From positions 1-13,629 of the forward strand of contig JASLHQ010000151.1 of NCBI GenBank assembly GCA_030152265.1: DNA of 13,629 bases, given 5' to 3'. Of the stretch, positions 7,091-13,224 are shown piece after piece. A model generated the notes under the pieces. The model was not told the origin of the DNA. It made no database searches and worked only from the letters and a program-made list of their open reading frames with translations. Every line of letters begins with the position of its first letter. The first letter of the stretch is position 1. Both the position numbers and the translations under genes were made by a program. This DNA comes from Savagea sp. (lineage in GTDB: Bacteria; Bacillota; Bacilli; Bacillales_A; Planococcaceae).

Positions 7091-7116
7091 AAAAAGCTCA
7101 ACAGTTATGCTGAGCT
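7091..7116 (-). terminator. Rho-independent terminator after lipL
   Basis: Five bases past the lipL stop, the minus strand forms AGCTCAGCA (7108-7116), a 4-base loop, and TGTTGAGCT (7095-7103) with one wobble, then five U. Confidence 0.7.
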
Positions 7117-7120
7117 CCGT

Positions 7121-7960
7121 TCATTTAGCGAATAACTTCTCATTTCTTTTAAAAATCCGTCTTAAATAATAATCATACCATGTCAGTTCTTCATCTGTGA
7201 ATGGATAATTTTCGACTCGGTCCGCAAGTAAATGGATGAGGCGTTCCGTACGGTGTACGATGTCTGCTACTGTAAACTGTTCGTTTAACAATTCATTTAA
7301 CGATGCCATCACTTCTGGCTGTACATTAGGATAAGTAAATTTCGTCTCCTCCCCTTGCAAGCCGATGTCATACAATTCCCGGACGAATGCTGCACGTTCA
7401 CTTCCGCTTCCTTCGATGCTTAAATAAATTTGTACCGCGATGCCGTTGCGGACGCGTCGCTGCGAAATGCCTGCGAACTTTTTGCCATCGATGCTTAAAT
7501 CATAACTTCCTGGACAGTACGAACCGACAATTTCGTATGCCTTAATACGTCCTTCCGCTTCTGGAAAGAGCAATTGAACGAATAGAAGCATCGCTTCATA
7601 CCCGTCGTTAATATCGATCGATCCGACATCTTCTGGAAAGACGAGAGTAATGTTCAGTACCCCGTCATCTAACGCCACCATTAAACCACCTGAATTGCGT
7701 ACGATTGGCGTATATCCTCGCGTGCGACAATAATCCATCATTTCTTCGACATACGGCAAACGATAATCTTGAATGCCGAGCACGATCGTCTGGTCGTGAA
7801 CCCACGTGCGAACGATCGCCTCACTCATTTGCTGGCCGACGATATGACATAACGTATCGTCTGTCGCAAACGATTCTAATGCTGAACGTGAGCGCGAGAT
7901 GAGCGATTCATCCATATAACGCCACGTCTTTCGATATAACATACGTTCAATTTGATCCAT
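7121..7960 (-). CDS. lipL: Octanoyl-[GcvH]:protein N-octanoyltransferase LipL
   Basis: Cytoplasmic enzyme that moves an octanoyl group from the H protein of the glycine cleavage system to the lipoyl domains of 2-oxoacid dehydrogenases, a step in Firmicute lipoate assembly (B. subtilis YwfL). It is 279 residues, typical of the family. The biotin/lipoate ligase-like fold is visible: RNSGGLMVALDDGVLNI near residue 88, and GSYCPGSYDLSIDGKKFAGI with the expected nucleophile Cys149 and the conserved Lys161. LipM, the other member of this fold, has a different sequence around its cysteine. The ribosome binding site GGGAGA stands about 7 bases before ATG 7960. It diverges from hemQ and is followed at once by its own terminator. 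Confidence 0.92.
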   Translation of the reverse strand: MDQIERMLYRKTWRYMDESLISRSRSALESFATDDTLCHIVGQQMSEAIVRTWVHDQTIVLGIQDYRLPYVEEMMDYCRTRGYTPIVRNSGGLMVALDDGVLNITLVFPEDVGSIDINDGYEAMLLFVQLLFPEAEGRIKAYEIVGSYCPGSYDLSIDGKKFAGISQRRVRNGIAVQIYLSIEGSGSERAAFVRELYDIGLQGEETKFTYPNVQPEVMASLNELLNEQFTVADIVHRTERLIHLLADRVENYPFTDEELTWYDYYLRRIFKRNEKLFAK

Positions 7961-8113
7961 TGTGCTTCTCCCTATCGTTCAAATTCTTCTTTTAGCATAT
8001 CAGCTTTTTTCGACGGACAAAAGAGACAGTTGTCAAAAGCTCGGGAAGAAGTCTAGCCGTTCGTGGCAAATTGATGACAGGGGTGCTTGAAAGCATAACT
8101 TTTAGTAAAGATG

Positions 8114-8122
8114 TGCTACACT
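8114..8122 (+). promoter_or_regulatory. Candidate extended -10 promoter of hemQ
   Basis: TGC-TACACT is an extended -10 about 37 bases before the hemQ GTG, giving a short leader. No clear -35 is present. The 198-base gap between lipL and hemQ holds little else; a TTGACA for the minus strand (8031-8036) lacks a matching -10. Confidence 0.35.
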
Positions 8123-8158
8123 TGGCTTGAAACTATTTTTAAAGGAGAGTTGACTAAA

Positions 8159-8953
8159 GTGAATGAAGAAATGAAAAAAGAGCTCGCAAAGTCCGCACAA
8201 TTAGCGAACGAAGCAGCTCAAACTTTAGATGGTTGGTACGTATTACATGATTTGCGTTCAGTAGACTGGGCGAGCTGGAGAATGCTTGCACAAGAAGAGC
8301 GTGACACAATCGTTCAAGAATTCGTTGCGTTTTTAGACGAACTCCAAAAAGCGGACGACGAAAAAACAGGAAGCCACGCATTCTATACAGTAATTGGCCA
8401 GAAAGCGGACTTCATGTTAATGATGCTTCGTCCAACGTTAGATGAACTTCAGGCGCTTGAAGCGAAATTCAACAAGCTTGCAATTTCAGACTTTTTAGTA
8501 AAAGAATACTCATACTTCTCAGTCGTTGAACTTTCTAACTACTTAGCTGGTGAGTCTGACGAAGATCCATACGAAAACCCATACGTTCGTGGACGTCTTT
8601 ACCCTGAACTTCCACGTCGCCCTTACATTTGCTTCTATCCGATGGATAAAAAGCGTGAAGGCAATGACAACTGGTACATGCTCGATATGGAAACACGTCG
8701 TAAACTCATGTACAGCCACGGCTTAATCGGACGTAGCTACGCTGGAAAAGTAAAACAAATCATCTCAGGTTCTGTCGGTTTCGACGATTATGAGTGGGGC
8801 GTTACACTTTTCGCAGACGACGTTCTCCAATTCAAAAAATTAATTTACGAAATGCGCTTCGATGAAGTGAGTGCACGTTACGGCGTGTTCGGTTCATTCT
8901 TCGTCGGTCATTTACTCGATGGCGACGATCGCGCACAATTTTTCGCTCTATAA
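8159..8953 (+). CDS. hemQ: Coproheme decarboxylase HemQ (chlorite dismutase family)
   Basis: Last enzyme of the Gram-positive coproporphyrin-dependent heme route; it decarboxylates coproheme III to heme b using peroxide. It is 264 residues from GTG 8159. This start has AAAGGAGAG 9 bases upstream; an in-frame ATG at 8111 would add 16 residues encoded by promoter and leader DNA. Conserved features: RGRLYPELPRRPYICFYPM, with the presumed radical Tyr160 (Tyr147 in Listeria) and Arg146 (Arg133), then MYSHGLIGRSYAGKV with the proximal heme ligand His187 (His174 in Listeria), then GFDDYEWGVTLFADD. It lacks the active-site features of true chlorite dismutases. It stands alone, with its own promoter and terminator. 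Confidence 0.96.
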   Translation: MNEEMKKELAKSAQLANEAAQTLDGWYVLHDLRSVDWASWRMLAQEERDTIVQEFVAFLDELQKADDEKTGSHAFYTVIGQKADFMLMMLRPTLDELQALEAKFNKLAISDFLVKEYSYFSVVELSNYLAGESDEDPYENPYVRGRLYPELPRRPYICFYPMDKKREGNDNWYMLDMETRRKLMYSHGLIGRSYAGKVKQIISGSVGFDDYEWGVTLFADDVLQFKKLIYEMRFDEVSARYGVFGSFFVGHLLDGDDRAQFFAL

Positions 8954-8960
8954 GTCATAC

Positions 8961-8998
8961 AAAGCACCGATTCTACTTCAACTAGGATCGGTGCTTTT
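8961..8998 (+). terminator. Rho-independent terminator of hemQ
   Basis: The arms AAAGCACCGAT (8961-8971) and ATCGGTGCTTT (8987-8997) pair perfectly, and an inner CTA/TAG pair extends the stem. It is followed by a U-run and sits 7 bases past the stop. Confidence 0.9.
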
Positions 8999-9048
8999 TG
9001 GACTTGTTCTTCTTTAGTGTAAAAAGTGTAGATGAACGGAAGATGAAC

Positions 9049-9088
9049 AAAAAAAAGCTCTACCTCATTTAAACAAATGAAGTAGAGC
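9049..9088 (-). terminator. Rho-independent terminator of ywdK
   Basis: Just past the ywdK stop the minus strand forms a 14-bp stem (9075-9088 with 9057-9070, one mismatch, loop GTTT) followed by eight U (9049-9056). Confidence 0.9.
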
Positions 9089-9100
9089 GTCCATACATCT

Positions 9101-9481
9101 TTATCGTTTAATAACTGCCACGATAAATAAAATCCAGCCAATCATGAAGAGTACGCCACCGAGTGGTGTAATGAGGCCGAATTTCCCGAGGCCTCCTCCT
9201 GCGATTGTCGTCACATATAAACTACCTGAGAAACAAATGATCCCGAGAATGAATAAGTTCCCTGCCCATTTAAGCATCGGTGTTTCACCGAAAAATGATG
9301 AGCTCATTAACACTCCTACAATGAGTAGTGCAAGCGCGTGGTACATATGGTACTCGACCCCTGTTTCCCACACTTTTAAATATTTATCTTCGACTTTCCC
9401 TTCTAAACCGTGCGCTCCGAAGGCACCGAGTGCGACACCTATTACAGCATTGATCGCACCTGCGATTAAATAAAATGGCAT
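9101..9481 (-). CDS. ywdK: DUF423 family membrane protein YwdK
   Basis: Integral membrane protein of 126 residues with four hydrophobic helices. It begins with the DUF423 hallmark AGAINAVIGVALGAFGAHGLEG, continues with WETGVEYHMYHALALL and FSGSLY, and ends with GLITPLGGVLFMIGWILF. The family is widespread and has no firmly established function. The ribosome binding site AAAGGAG lies about 8 bases before ATG 9481. An extended -10 (TGATATACT on the minus strand) sits 40 bases upstream, next to a 14-bp palindrome. The gene may therefore have its own promoter as well as read-through from ywdI, since no terminator separates them. A strong terminator follows. Confidence 0.92.
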   Translation of the reverse strand: MPFYLIAGAINAVIGVALGAFGAHGLEGKVEDKYLKVWETGVEYHMYHALALLIVGVLMSSSFFGETPMLKWAGNLFILGIICFSGSLYVTTIAGGGLGKFGLITPLGGVLFMIGWILFIVAVIKR

Positions 9482-9518
9482 GTCTTTCGACTCCTTTTTT
9501 CAATTTTTTACTAGTTTC

Positions 9519-9527
9519 TAGTATATC
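9519..9527 (-). promoter_or_regulatory. Candidate extended -10 promoter of ywdK
   Basis: The minus strand reads TGATATACT, an extended -10, with no good -35 at the usual distance. The adjacent upstream sequence is the palindrome at 9529-9542. Confidence 0.4.
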
Positions 9528-9528
9528 A

Positions 9529-9542
9529 CTTTCGCGCGAAAG
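9529..9542. repeat. 14-bp perfect palindrome next to the ywdK promoter
   Basis: CTTTCGCGCGAAAG is fully self-complementary and lies directly upstream of the -10 box, in the spacer or -35 area. That position suits a repressor site. No known operator consensus is recognised. Confidence 0.4.
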
Positions 9543-9572
9543 CTTTGTGAATTTAACATGAACAAAGACAAA

Positions 9573-9857
9573 CTAAAAATCGAATAAAGAATCACCATTC
9601 GCATCGTCCTCTTCTAAACGGACAGATGGCGCAGCTGCTGTGACGGGTAGAGGGTTAGATTCCGATGTGACAAATGTAGCAGTAGATGGTTGCACAGTTA
9701 AAGCTGCTGAACTTGCCGGACGGCTCGCTCCTCCTAGCGCCGCATTACACAATGCTTGAATCGCTGTAAGGCGTGCACGAATGTCCGCTGTTTCAGACGT
9801 TGTGCGAGCACTTTTTAATTGTTGTTCAATTTCGTTTAAAATAGCTTCATAATTCAT
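9573..9857 (-). CDS. ywdI: YwdI family protein (DUF5327-like)
   Basis: Small protein of 94 residues. The N-terminal 45 residues form a likely helical hairpin (MNYEAILNEIEQQLKSART… RARLTAIQALCNAALGG) that matches the YwdI/DUF5327 pattern of a short conserved head with an IQALC motif. The rest is a low-complexity Ser/Ala/Thr/Pro linker ending in an acidic, aromatic tail (LEEDDANGDSLFDF). It looks like a scaffold or adaptor, but no function is known. The start is ATG 9857, with AAGGAAA upstream; the longer frame from 9893 lies within the preceding gene. The ATG overlaps the stop of the four-cysteine protein (ATGA), so translation is coupled. Confidence 0.75.
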   Translation of the reverse strand: MNYEAILNEIEQQLKSARTTSETADIRARLTAIQALCNAALGGASRPASSAALTVQPSTATFVTSESNPLPVTAAAPSVRLEEDDANGDSLFDF

Positions 9858-10039
9858 GAACGATTTCCTTCTTTCGGTGCATATTTCATACAAGGTAAAC
9901 CTGACGAACGTAAGACGACCGCCGACGGAACTTCACGCGTTTTAAATCCGTACGCTTCACAAGCTCTCGGATTTTGCCGTTCCCACGTCACGCGGAAATA
10001 GCGACAACGAAAACAGTTCGGTTTTACGGAATGGGCCAT
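9854..10039 (-). CDS. Four-cysteine mini-protein, putative metal binder
   Basis: Protein of 61 residues with four cysteines spaced C-X2-C-X14-C-X22-C (positions 9, 12, 27, 50), a spacing that could hold one zinc ion. Landmarks are NCFRCRYFRVTWE, ACEAYGFKTREVPS and SSGLPCMKYAPK. I recall small proteins of this style in many bacteria, with no assigned function. The start ATG 10039 has AAGGTG 8 bases upstream and lies inside the end of ung, overlapping it by 16 bases; the stop overlaps the ywdI start by 4. It is thus tightly packed in the ung cluster. A link to DNA repair is only suggested by position. Confidence 0.78.
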   Translation of the reverse strand: MAHSVKPNCFRCRYFRVTWERQNPRACEAYGFKTREVPSAVVLRSSGLPCMKYAPKEGNRS

Positions 10040-10716
10040 CCGATACTCACCTTCTTCCAATCGATCGGTGTCAGTCCTGCTTCCTGTAACGCTTCATTCG
10101 TGCGGGTGTACGGACGGCTTCCGAAAAATCCACGATGAGCGCTCAAAGGACTCGGATGTACCCCTTCAATAATGACATGTTTTGATTGATCGATGAGTGC
10201 TTTTTTCTTTTTCGCTTCATTGCCCCATAAAATGAACACGACGCGTTCGTCTTTGTTATTTAGTTGACGAATAACTTCATCCGTAACAACTTCCCAGCCT
10301 TTTCCTTTATGTGAGTTCGGCTCACCTTCTCGTACGGTGAGCACAGCGTTTAGTAAAAGGACTCCTTGTGTCGCCCAACCTGTTAACGTTCCTTCTGTCG
10401 GAGCGTCTACTTGAAGGTCTGTCGCGAGCTCTTTAAACATGTTGCGCAAGCTTGGTGGTAATGCAACTCCTGGTTTCACAGAGAAACTCATTCCGTGCGC
10501 TTGATTCGGTCGATAATACGGATCTTGTCCGAGAATGACGACTTTCGTTTCTGAAAACGGCGTACATTTGAGAGCCGTCCATATGTCATGCATGTCTGGA
10601 AATATCGTCGTTGTCGCATATTCTTCTTTTAAAAATTGGCGCAATGCTTCGTAAGAAGATGATGCAAAAACGTGCTGCAGGCGCTCATCCCAGTCATTGC
10701 CGATTAATTGTTTCAA
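10024..10716 (-). CDS. ung: Uracil-DNA glycosylase, family 1
   Basis: Removes uracil from DNA to start base-excision repair. It is 230 residues from the chosen start. Motifs: VVILGQDPYYRPNQAHGMSF with the water-activating Asp65; LLLNAVLTVREGEPNSHKGKGWE; and VHPSPLSAHRGFFGSRP with catalytic His187. The usual His after the DPY of motif A is Tyr here (GQDPYY). The start is TTG 10716: AAGGAG stands 8 bases upstream and the protein then begins MKQLI, as in B. subtilis Ung (MKQLL). An in-frame GTG three codons earlier overlaps the ribosome binding site itself. That site is formed by the last two codons (AAG GAG) and stop of the DUF4230 gene, so the two are coupled. Confidence 0.96.
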   Translation of the reverse strand: MKQLIGNDWDERLQHVFASSSYEALRQFLKEEYATTTIFPDMHDIWTALKCTPFSETKVVILGQDPYYRPNQAHGMSFSVKPGVALPPSLRNMFKELATDLQVDAPTEGTLTGWATQGVLLLNAVLTVREGEPNSHKGKGWEVVTDEVIRQLNNKDERVVFILWGNEAKKKKALIDQSKHVIIEGVHPSPLSAHRGFFGSRPYTRTNEALQEAGLTPIDWKKVSIGWPIP

Positions 10717-10721
10717 GACAT

Positions 10722-11342
10722 TCACTCCTTATATTCAATAGTTACAGTATACCCTTCAAATTGAAACAACTCACGGATGAGACGTTCGGCGTTTTTCTCC
10801 GCTCGTTCGAGTACTTGCTGTTGTTTCGCTTCTTCTTGCACGAGCTTCACGGCTTCTTCTGCCAACTCATAAGCTTCATTAATCGTCGCTTCTGAACGGA
10901 AAAGCCCTTCTGAAGAATAAATGTCGACACGTTCAAAGTCGAGATTCACCCCGCCTAAAAAATCCGCGTGCGGAATGCGAAACAGTACCGTCTTTTCTTC
11001 TTCATCAATGATGAAATCTTCTTCTGTCACTTGCGATAAGTCGATTCCCGCTTTTACCGAGCCTGGAATGACGACGAGTAATTGTCGCTTCGTTCCTGGC
11101 AAATTAATGCCGATCGATTGGCCGAACACTTTATTATCTTCTCGTTCGATAATGACTTTCGTCACCGCTTCTGCCGTCGCAAGTTCCGATACGTCTCGAA
11201 TTTGTTCGAGCACTTGCGATTTGCGTTCTTGCATCGATGAACCTAAAAATAATGAATAGACGAGATAAACGATAAGACCTGTTATGAGAAACATACCGAA
11301 CACAACGGTCCAAATAATAGGACGTTTCTTTGATGAATTCAT
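10722..11342 (-). CDS. DUF4230 family membrane-anchored protein
   Basis: Protein of 206 residues with a short basic N-terminus and one transmembrane helix (about residues 8-30, WTVVFGMFLITGLIVYLVYSL), then an exported or surface-facing domain. The segment LLVVIPGSVKAGIDLSQVTEEDFIID is characteristic of DUF4230, whose function is unknown. The C-terminal half is strongly helical and charged, with coiled-coil character (EEAVKLVQEEAKQQQVLERAEK). The start ATG 11342 has AAAGGAG upstream; the longer frame from 11372 covers the promoter. It is first in the minus-strand cluster, with ung starting within bases of its stop. Confidence 0.82.
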   Translation of the reverse strand: MNSSKKRPIIWTVVFGMFLITGLIVYLVYSLFLGSSMQERKSQVLEQIRDVSELATAEAVTKVIIEREDNKVFGQSIGINLPGTKRQLLVVIPGSVKAGIDLSQVTEEDFIIDEEEKTVLFRIPHADFLGGVNLDFERVDIYSSEGLFRSEATINEAYELAEEAVKLVQEEAKQQQVLERAEKNAERLIRELFQFEGYTVTIEYKE

Positions 11343-11367
11343 TCGTTTCACTCCTTTTCTTCGTATA

Positions 11368-11396
11368 AGCATAAGAAAGTTTCATTCTTTTTACAA
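11368..11396 (-). promoter_or_regulatory. Candidate promoter of the DUF4230-ung cluster
   Basis: The minus strand has TTGTAA (11391-11396), exactly 17 bases, then TATGCT (11368-11373). It lies 26 bases before the DUF4230 ATG. Confidence 0.5.
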
Positions 11397-11436
11397 CTTC
11401 AAACACGAGTTCGTCGCAATTTAAAATAGGCTTCTT

Positions 11437-11442
11437 TATAAT
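11437..11442 (+). promoter_or_regulatory. Candidate -10 box of the yojF-bshB2 operon
   Basis: A perfect TATAAT lies 21-26 bases before yojF. The -35 at normal spacing is weak. Confidence 0.5.
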
Positions 11443-11462
11443 ATATCTATAAGGGAGGAATC

Positions 11463-11816
11463 ATGATGCAAATTGTACAAGTCAATCCATTACAACAAGA
11501 ACTAAACAAGCTTGCGAACCGCCCCGTTTACATCCATTTAGAAACGACGAATGGTGCATATGCGGCGCATTTCCAAGAAGGTTTTTTTAATAGCGGTGCG
11601 TTCATCCGCAACGTACAACTGAACTATTCACTCGGTAAAGTAACACCAGACTATCCTCATCGCGTCGGTTTAAAATTAGAAGGCGGTTGGGTTTATGCGC
11701 AAGGGATTACACACTATATCGTCGATGAAGAAAACCGCCTTCTCATGGCAGGACTGGATGGAGAAGGAAAGCTCGCTGTCAGCTTACAAATTAGCGAAAC
11801 ACCATTCGCCCAATAA
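11463..11816 (+). CDS. yojF: YojF family protein (DUF1806), bacillithiol-associated
   Basis: Cytoplasmic protein of 117 residues matching B. subtilis YojF (DUF1806): PVYIHLETTNGAYAAHF, FFNSGAFIRNVQLNY, HRVGLKLEGGWVYAQGIT and LLMAGLDGEGKLAVSLQISETPFA. Its biochemical role is not established. It is consistently paired with bshB2 (yojG), as here, where the gap is 15 bases, so a supporting role for the bacillithiol deacetylase is a reasonable inference. Two start codons are adjacent (11463 and 11466); given GGGAGG just upstream, the second has the more usual 7-base spacing, so the true protein may be one residue shorter. Confidence 0.92.
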   Translation: MMQIVQVNPLQQELNKLANRPVYIHLETTNGAYAAHFQEGFFNSGAFIRNVQLNYSLGKVTPDYPHRVGLKLEGGWVYAQGITHYIVDEENRLLMAGLDGEGKLAVSLQISETPFAQ

Positions 11817-11831
11817 TAAAGGAGGATCACT

Positions 11832-12518
11832 ATGTTAGAGAAAGAACGCCACGTACTCGTCATCTTGCCACACCCTGATGATGAATCATTCGCCTGTAGT
11901 TTAACGTTATCGAAATACCGAGAACTCGGAGTGCCTGTCACGTATGTTTGTTGGACACTCGGAGAAATGGGACGCAACTTCGGCAATCCCCCTTTTGCGA
12001 ATCGTGAAACGTTACCGAGCATTCGAAAAGAAGAATTGATGAACGCTTGTCGCGCGATGAATGTTGAAGATGTGCGACTCGGTGGTTTGCGCGATAAAAC
12101 ATTAGAATTTGAAGACGATGAAGAAATGACACAAAAAGTCGCAGCTTACATTGAAGAGTTGCAACCGTCTGTCATTTATTCCTTTTATCCAGGATTTTCT
12201 GTCCATCCGGATCACGAAGCATCCGCACGTGCGGTCATTCGTGCAGTCCGAGCGCTTCCAGAAGACGAACGTCCGAAACTTCATTTAATCGCATTCGCAA
12301 ACGACACGGTCGAACATATTGGAGAGCCTGATATTCATCATTATTTACCTGAAATGGCGAAACATAAACAAGCGGCACTCGAAGCACATGCTTCTCAAAC
12401 AGCGCTTGTACTCGGCAACTTAAAAGACGGTATCGAAAAAGGAATGCCGGATGCGACCGCTTATTTCGAAAATGAATACTTCTACACATACGATTGGTCT
12501 AACGATACGGTCGAATAA
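11832..12518 (+). CDS. bshB2: Bacillithiol biosynthesis deacetylase BshB2
   Basis: Zinc-dependent deacetylase of the LmbE/PIG-L family that removes the acetyl group from GlcNAc-malate in bacillithiol synthesis and may also act on bacillithiol conjugates. It is 228 residues. The metal-binding motif LPHPDDESF gives His14 and Asp17; Asp16 is the likely general base; the third ligand is His125 in SVHPDHEA. Other family blocks are GEMGRNFGNPPFANRETLP and LRDKTLEFEDDEE, which separate BshB2 (YojG) from BshB1. The ribosome binding site AAAGGAGG precedes ATG 11832. It is second in the yojF operon. A promoter-like extended -10 occurs right after its stop. Confidence 0.95.
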   Translation: MLEKERHVLVILPHPDDESFACSLTLSKYRELGVPVTYVCWTLGEMGRNFGNPPFANRETLPSIRKEELMNACRAMNVEDVRLGGLRDKTLEFEDDEEMTQKVAAYIEELQPSVIYSFYPGFSVHPDHEASARAVIRAVRALPEDERPKLHLIAFANDTVEHIGEPDIHHYLPEMAKHKQAALEAHASQTALVLGNLKDGIEKGMPDATAYFENEYFYTYDWSNDTVE

Positions 12519-12520
12519 TT

Positions 12521-12529
12521 TGATATACT
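12521..12529 (+). promoter_or_regulatory. Candidate internal extended -10 promoter
   Basis: TGATATACT starts 3 bases past the bshB2 stop and 26 bases before the next gene. No good -35 is seen. The same nine bases form the candidate ywdK promoter. Confidence 0.35.
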
Positions 12530-12554
12530 AATACGCATAAGGAGATGACGATTT

Positions 12555-13190
12555 GTGAGAAGTTTACCTTTTATGCGTATTTTATTGTTAGTTGCACTCG
12601 GAATTGTACTCGCGTTCACATTTGAATCGCTCGGCTTGCCGACGTATGTGACGATCGGTGCTATTTTTTTAGTGTTTATGATTATTTCGGTCAGTTGGCC
12701 ATTTTACATCATTTACAAAACGAATAATTTAAAACTCGTCGATCGCTACATGAAAAACAATGCGAAACGTCCAATTTTTAATTATTCTTATCAACTAGCA
12801 CACGGGACAGATGAGGAAGTAATCAACGCGCTTCATACGATGCTCGAGCGCTTCCCGCAACCTGAAATGCAAATGGTGTACAAAGGGAATTTAGCGATTT
12901 TCGAAAAAGATGCGGACGCTTTACAAGCGCATGCTGAAAGCTTATCCCCTTCTGAATATCGCGTTTATTTTTTACTCATTGCGCACGCGATGCGTGGAGA
13001 GTTTGCAGAAGCGCGTCAATACGAAGCGAAATTAACGTCCCCGTGGACTCGCTTTTCAGCGGCATCGCTCATCGCTCATTATGAAGGAGATGAAGCGACG
13101 GCGGAACAACAGTTTCAACAATTGATGAATGTAACCCACGGCATGCAAAAGTATACGCTATACCATTCTTTCCAACGCTTGAACGCTTAA
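12555..13190 (+). CDS. Uncharacterised membrane protein with helical-repeat cytoplasmic domain
   Basis: I do not recognise this 211-residue protein. It has two N-terminal transmembrane helices (about residues 7-25 and 29-54) with a short loop between them, followed by about 150 soluble residues that are nearly all helical. Their spacing (ALHTMLERFPQPEM, KGNLAIFEKDADALQAHAESL, LLIAHAMRGEFAEARQYEAKL, LIAHYEGDEATAEQQFQQLM) looks like degenerate TPR or Sel1-type repeats, suggesting a membrane-tethered protein-binding role. The start is GTG 12555 with AAGGAG 10 bases upstream. It sits 36 bases after bshB2, so it may share that operon or use the internal promoter. A bidirectional terminator follows. 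Confidence 0.82.
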   Translation: MRSLPFMRILLLVALGIVLAFTFESLGLPTYVTIGAIFLVFMIISVSWPFYIIYKTNNLKLVDRYMKNNAKRPIFNYSYQLAHGTDEEVINALHTMLERFPQPEMQMVYKGNLAIFEKDADALQAHAESLSPSEYRVYFLLIAHAMRGEFAEARQYEAKLTSPWTRFSAASLIAHYEGDEATAEQQFQQLMNVTHGMQKYTLYHSFQRLNA

Positions 13191-13223
13191 AAAAGCTGGC
13201 CTTTTGAAAAGGTCAGCTTTTTT
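13189..13223. terminator. Bidirectional terminator
   Basis: GCTGGCCTT and AAGGTCAGC (one G-T pair, loop about 5 bases, within 13195-13217) are flanked by A-runs on the left and six T on the right. It separates convergent genes and can serve both. Confidence 0.85.
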
Positions 13224-13224
13224 A

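Noticed and set aside
8027..8036. TTGACA-like promoter and the small inverted repeat GACAGTTGTC between lipL and hemQ
   Set aside because: No -10 box lies at a workable distance on the minus strand, and the repeat is too short to support an operator.
8908..9141. Minus-strand open frame of 77 codons between hemQ and ywdK
   Set aside because: It crosses two terminators and overlaps the ends of both neighbouring genes; no recognisable protein.
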